Source: an uncultured bacterium (GTDB lineage: Bacteria > Bacteroidota > Bacteroidia > Bacteroidales > CAIWKO01). Taken from it: DNA of 59,312 nt. Where the stretch lies: assembly GCA_903862465.1 (NCBI GenBank), contig CAIOYH010000023.1, positions 1 through 59,312 of the forward strand, given 5' to 3'. Below the pieces are notes generated by a model that saw only the letters and a list, made by a program, of their open reading frames with translations, did not search any database and had not been told where the DNA came from. This document shows positions 59,243 through 59,312 of this stretch, piece by piece. Positions within the stretch are counted from its first letter, which is position 1. The number at the start of each line of letters is the position of its first letter. The translations under genes and the position numbers were made by a program.

Positions 59243-59312
59243 ATGGCAAATAAACCAATAACCATGTTGCAAATTAAGCGCATTCTACAATTAAAAAATA
59301 ACGGGAAATCGA
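59243..59312 (+). CDS. istA: IS21 transposase IstA, N-terminus only
   Basis: 23 codons visible: MANKPITMLQIKRILQLK followed by NNGKS, the start of the helix-turn-helix domain of IS21-family IstA proteins. It cuts off at the window edge. IstB would follow outside. It is expected to move the element together with IstB by cut-and-paste or replicative transposition. Confidence 0.8.
   Translation, partial: MANKPITMLQIKRILQLKNNGKS

Larger units (their letters stand above)
58999..59312 (+). mobile_element. IS21-family insertion sequence, left end
   Basis: The first codons of IstA lie at 59243. Upstream are three 24-bp units (59043-59114), the multiple transposase-binding sites typical of IS21 ends. 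TGTGTCTGC at 58999 is a candidate terminus but target duplication cannot be checked, as the right end lies outside the window. Insertion is ~40 bp beyond the stop of the AlgJ-like gene. Confidence 0.75.

Overview
The window is AT-rich bacterial DNA from a member of the Bacteroidota. Grounds: a type IX secretion (T9SS) C-terminal sorting domain; the gene string ftsX-DUF3098-uppP-truB; a small DUF2795 protein of the type seen in this phylum; lipoproteins and Gly/Ser-poor signal peptides; A-rich leaders instead of strong Shine-Dalgarno sites; and many matches to the Bacteroidota -7 promoter element TAnnTTTG. No rRNA, tRNA or CRISPR array was recognised.

Layout. 1-2.9 kb: two surface/secreted cohesin-like proteins on the minus strand, the first cut by the window edge. 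2.9-3.6 kb: a 43-bp hairpin array followed by a structured element. 3.6-11.2 kb: a minus-strand run of sensory histidine kinases (one split by a frameshift), a response regulator, RluD and a rubrerythrin-like protein. 11.4-13.8 kb: a helical/Fn3-like protein with a stop codon near its probable start, and a CapA-like phosphatase. 14.2-22.2 kb: plus-strand OPT peptide transporter, peptidase T, a two-component pair, secreted proteins and an FGE-like protein. 22.3-30.1 kb: pheS, cyclophilin, tdk, M28 peptidase, universal stress protein and a toxin-antitoxin pair. 30.5-31.1 kb: a paralogue of the 11.4-kb gene. 31.9-38.1 kb: an add-rlmN-apt operon, M23 peptidase and a degenerate protease-TPR protein. 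38.7-45.7 kb: a methyltransferase-like protein, an ABC ATPase, cobalamin adenosyltransferase, truB-uppP-DUF3098-ftsX and a membrane protein. 45.9-59 kb: methyltransferases, ACP, an FkbH-like protein, two B12-type radical SAM proteins, an MBOAT acyltransferase and a giant AlgJ/AlgX-like protein. The window ends inside the left end of an IS21-family element.

Three things stand out. (1) Six intergenic tandem arrays have unrelated unit sequences, yet all have a period of exactly 21 bp (two turns of B-DNA), and five of the six carry a dyad in each unit. (2) Two copies, 28 kb apart, of a ~100-nt element fold as a three-way junction with compensatory changes in the stems. Each copy lies just downstream of a tandem array. 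(3) The 46-59 kb block could be a pathway that builds an ACP-bound acyl group (FkbH/ACP/methyltransferases/radical SAM) and moves it onto an exported glycan (MBOAT + AlgJ-like). This last point is inference from co-location. Start sites were revised where a -7 promoter element overlaps or follows the longest-frame start.
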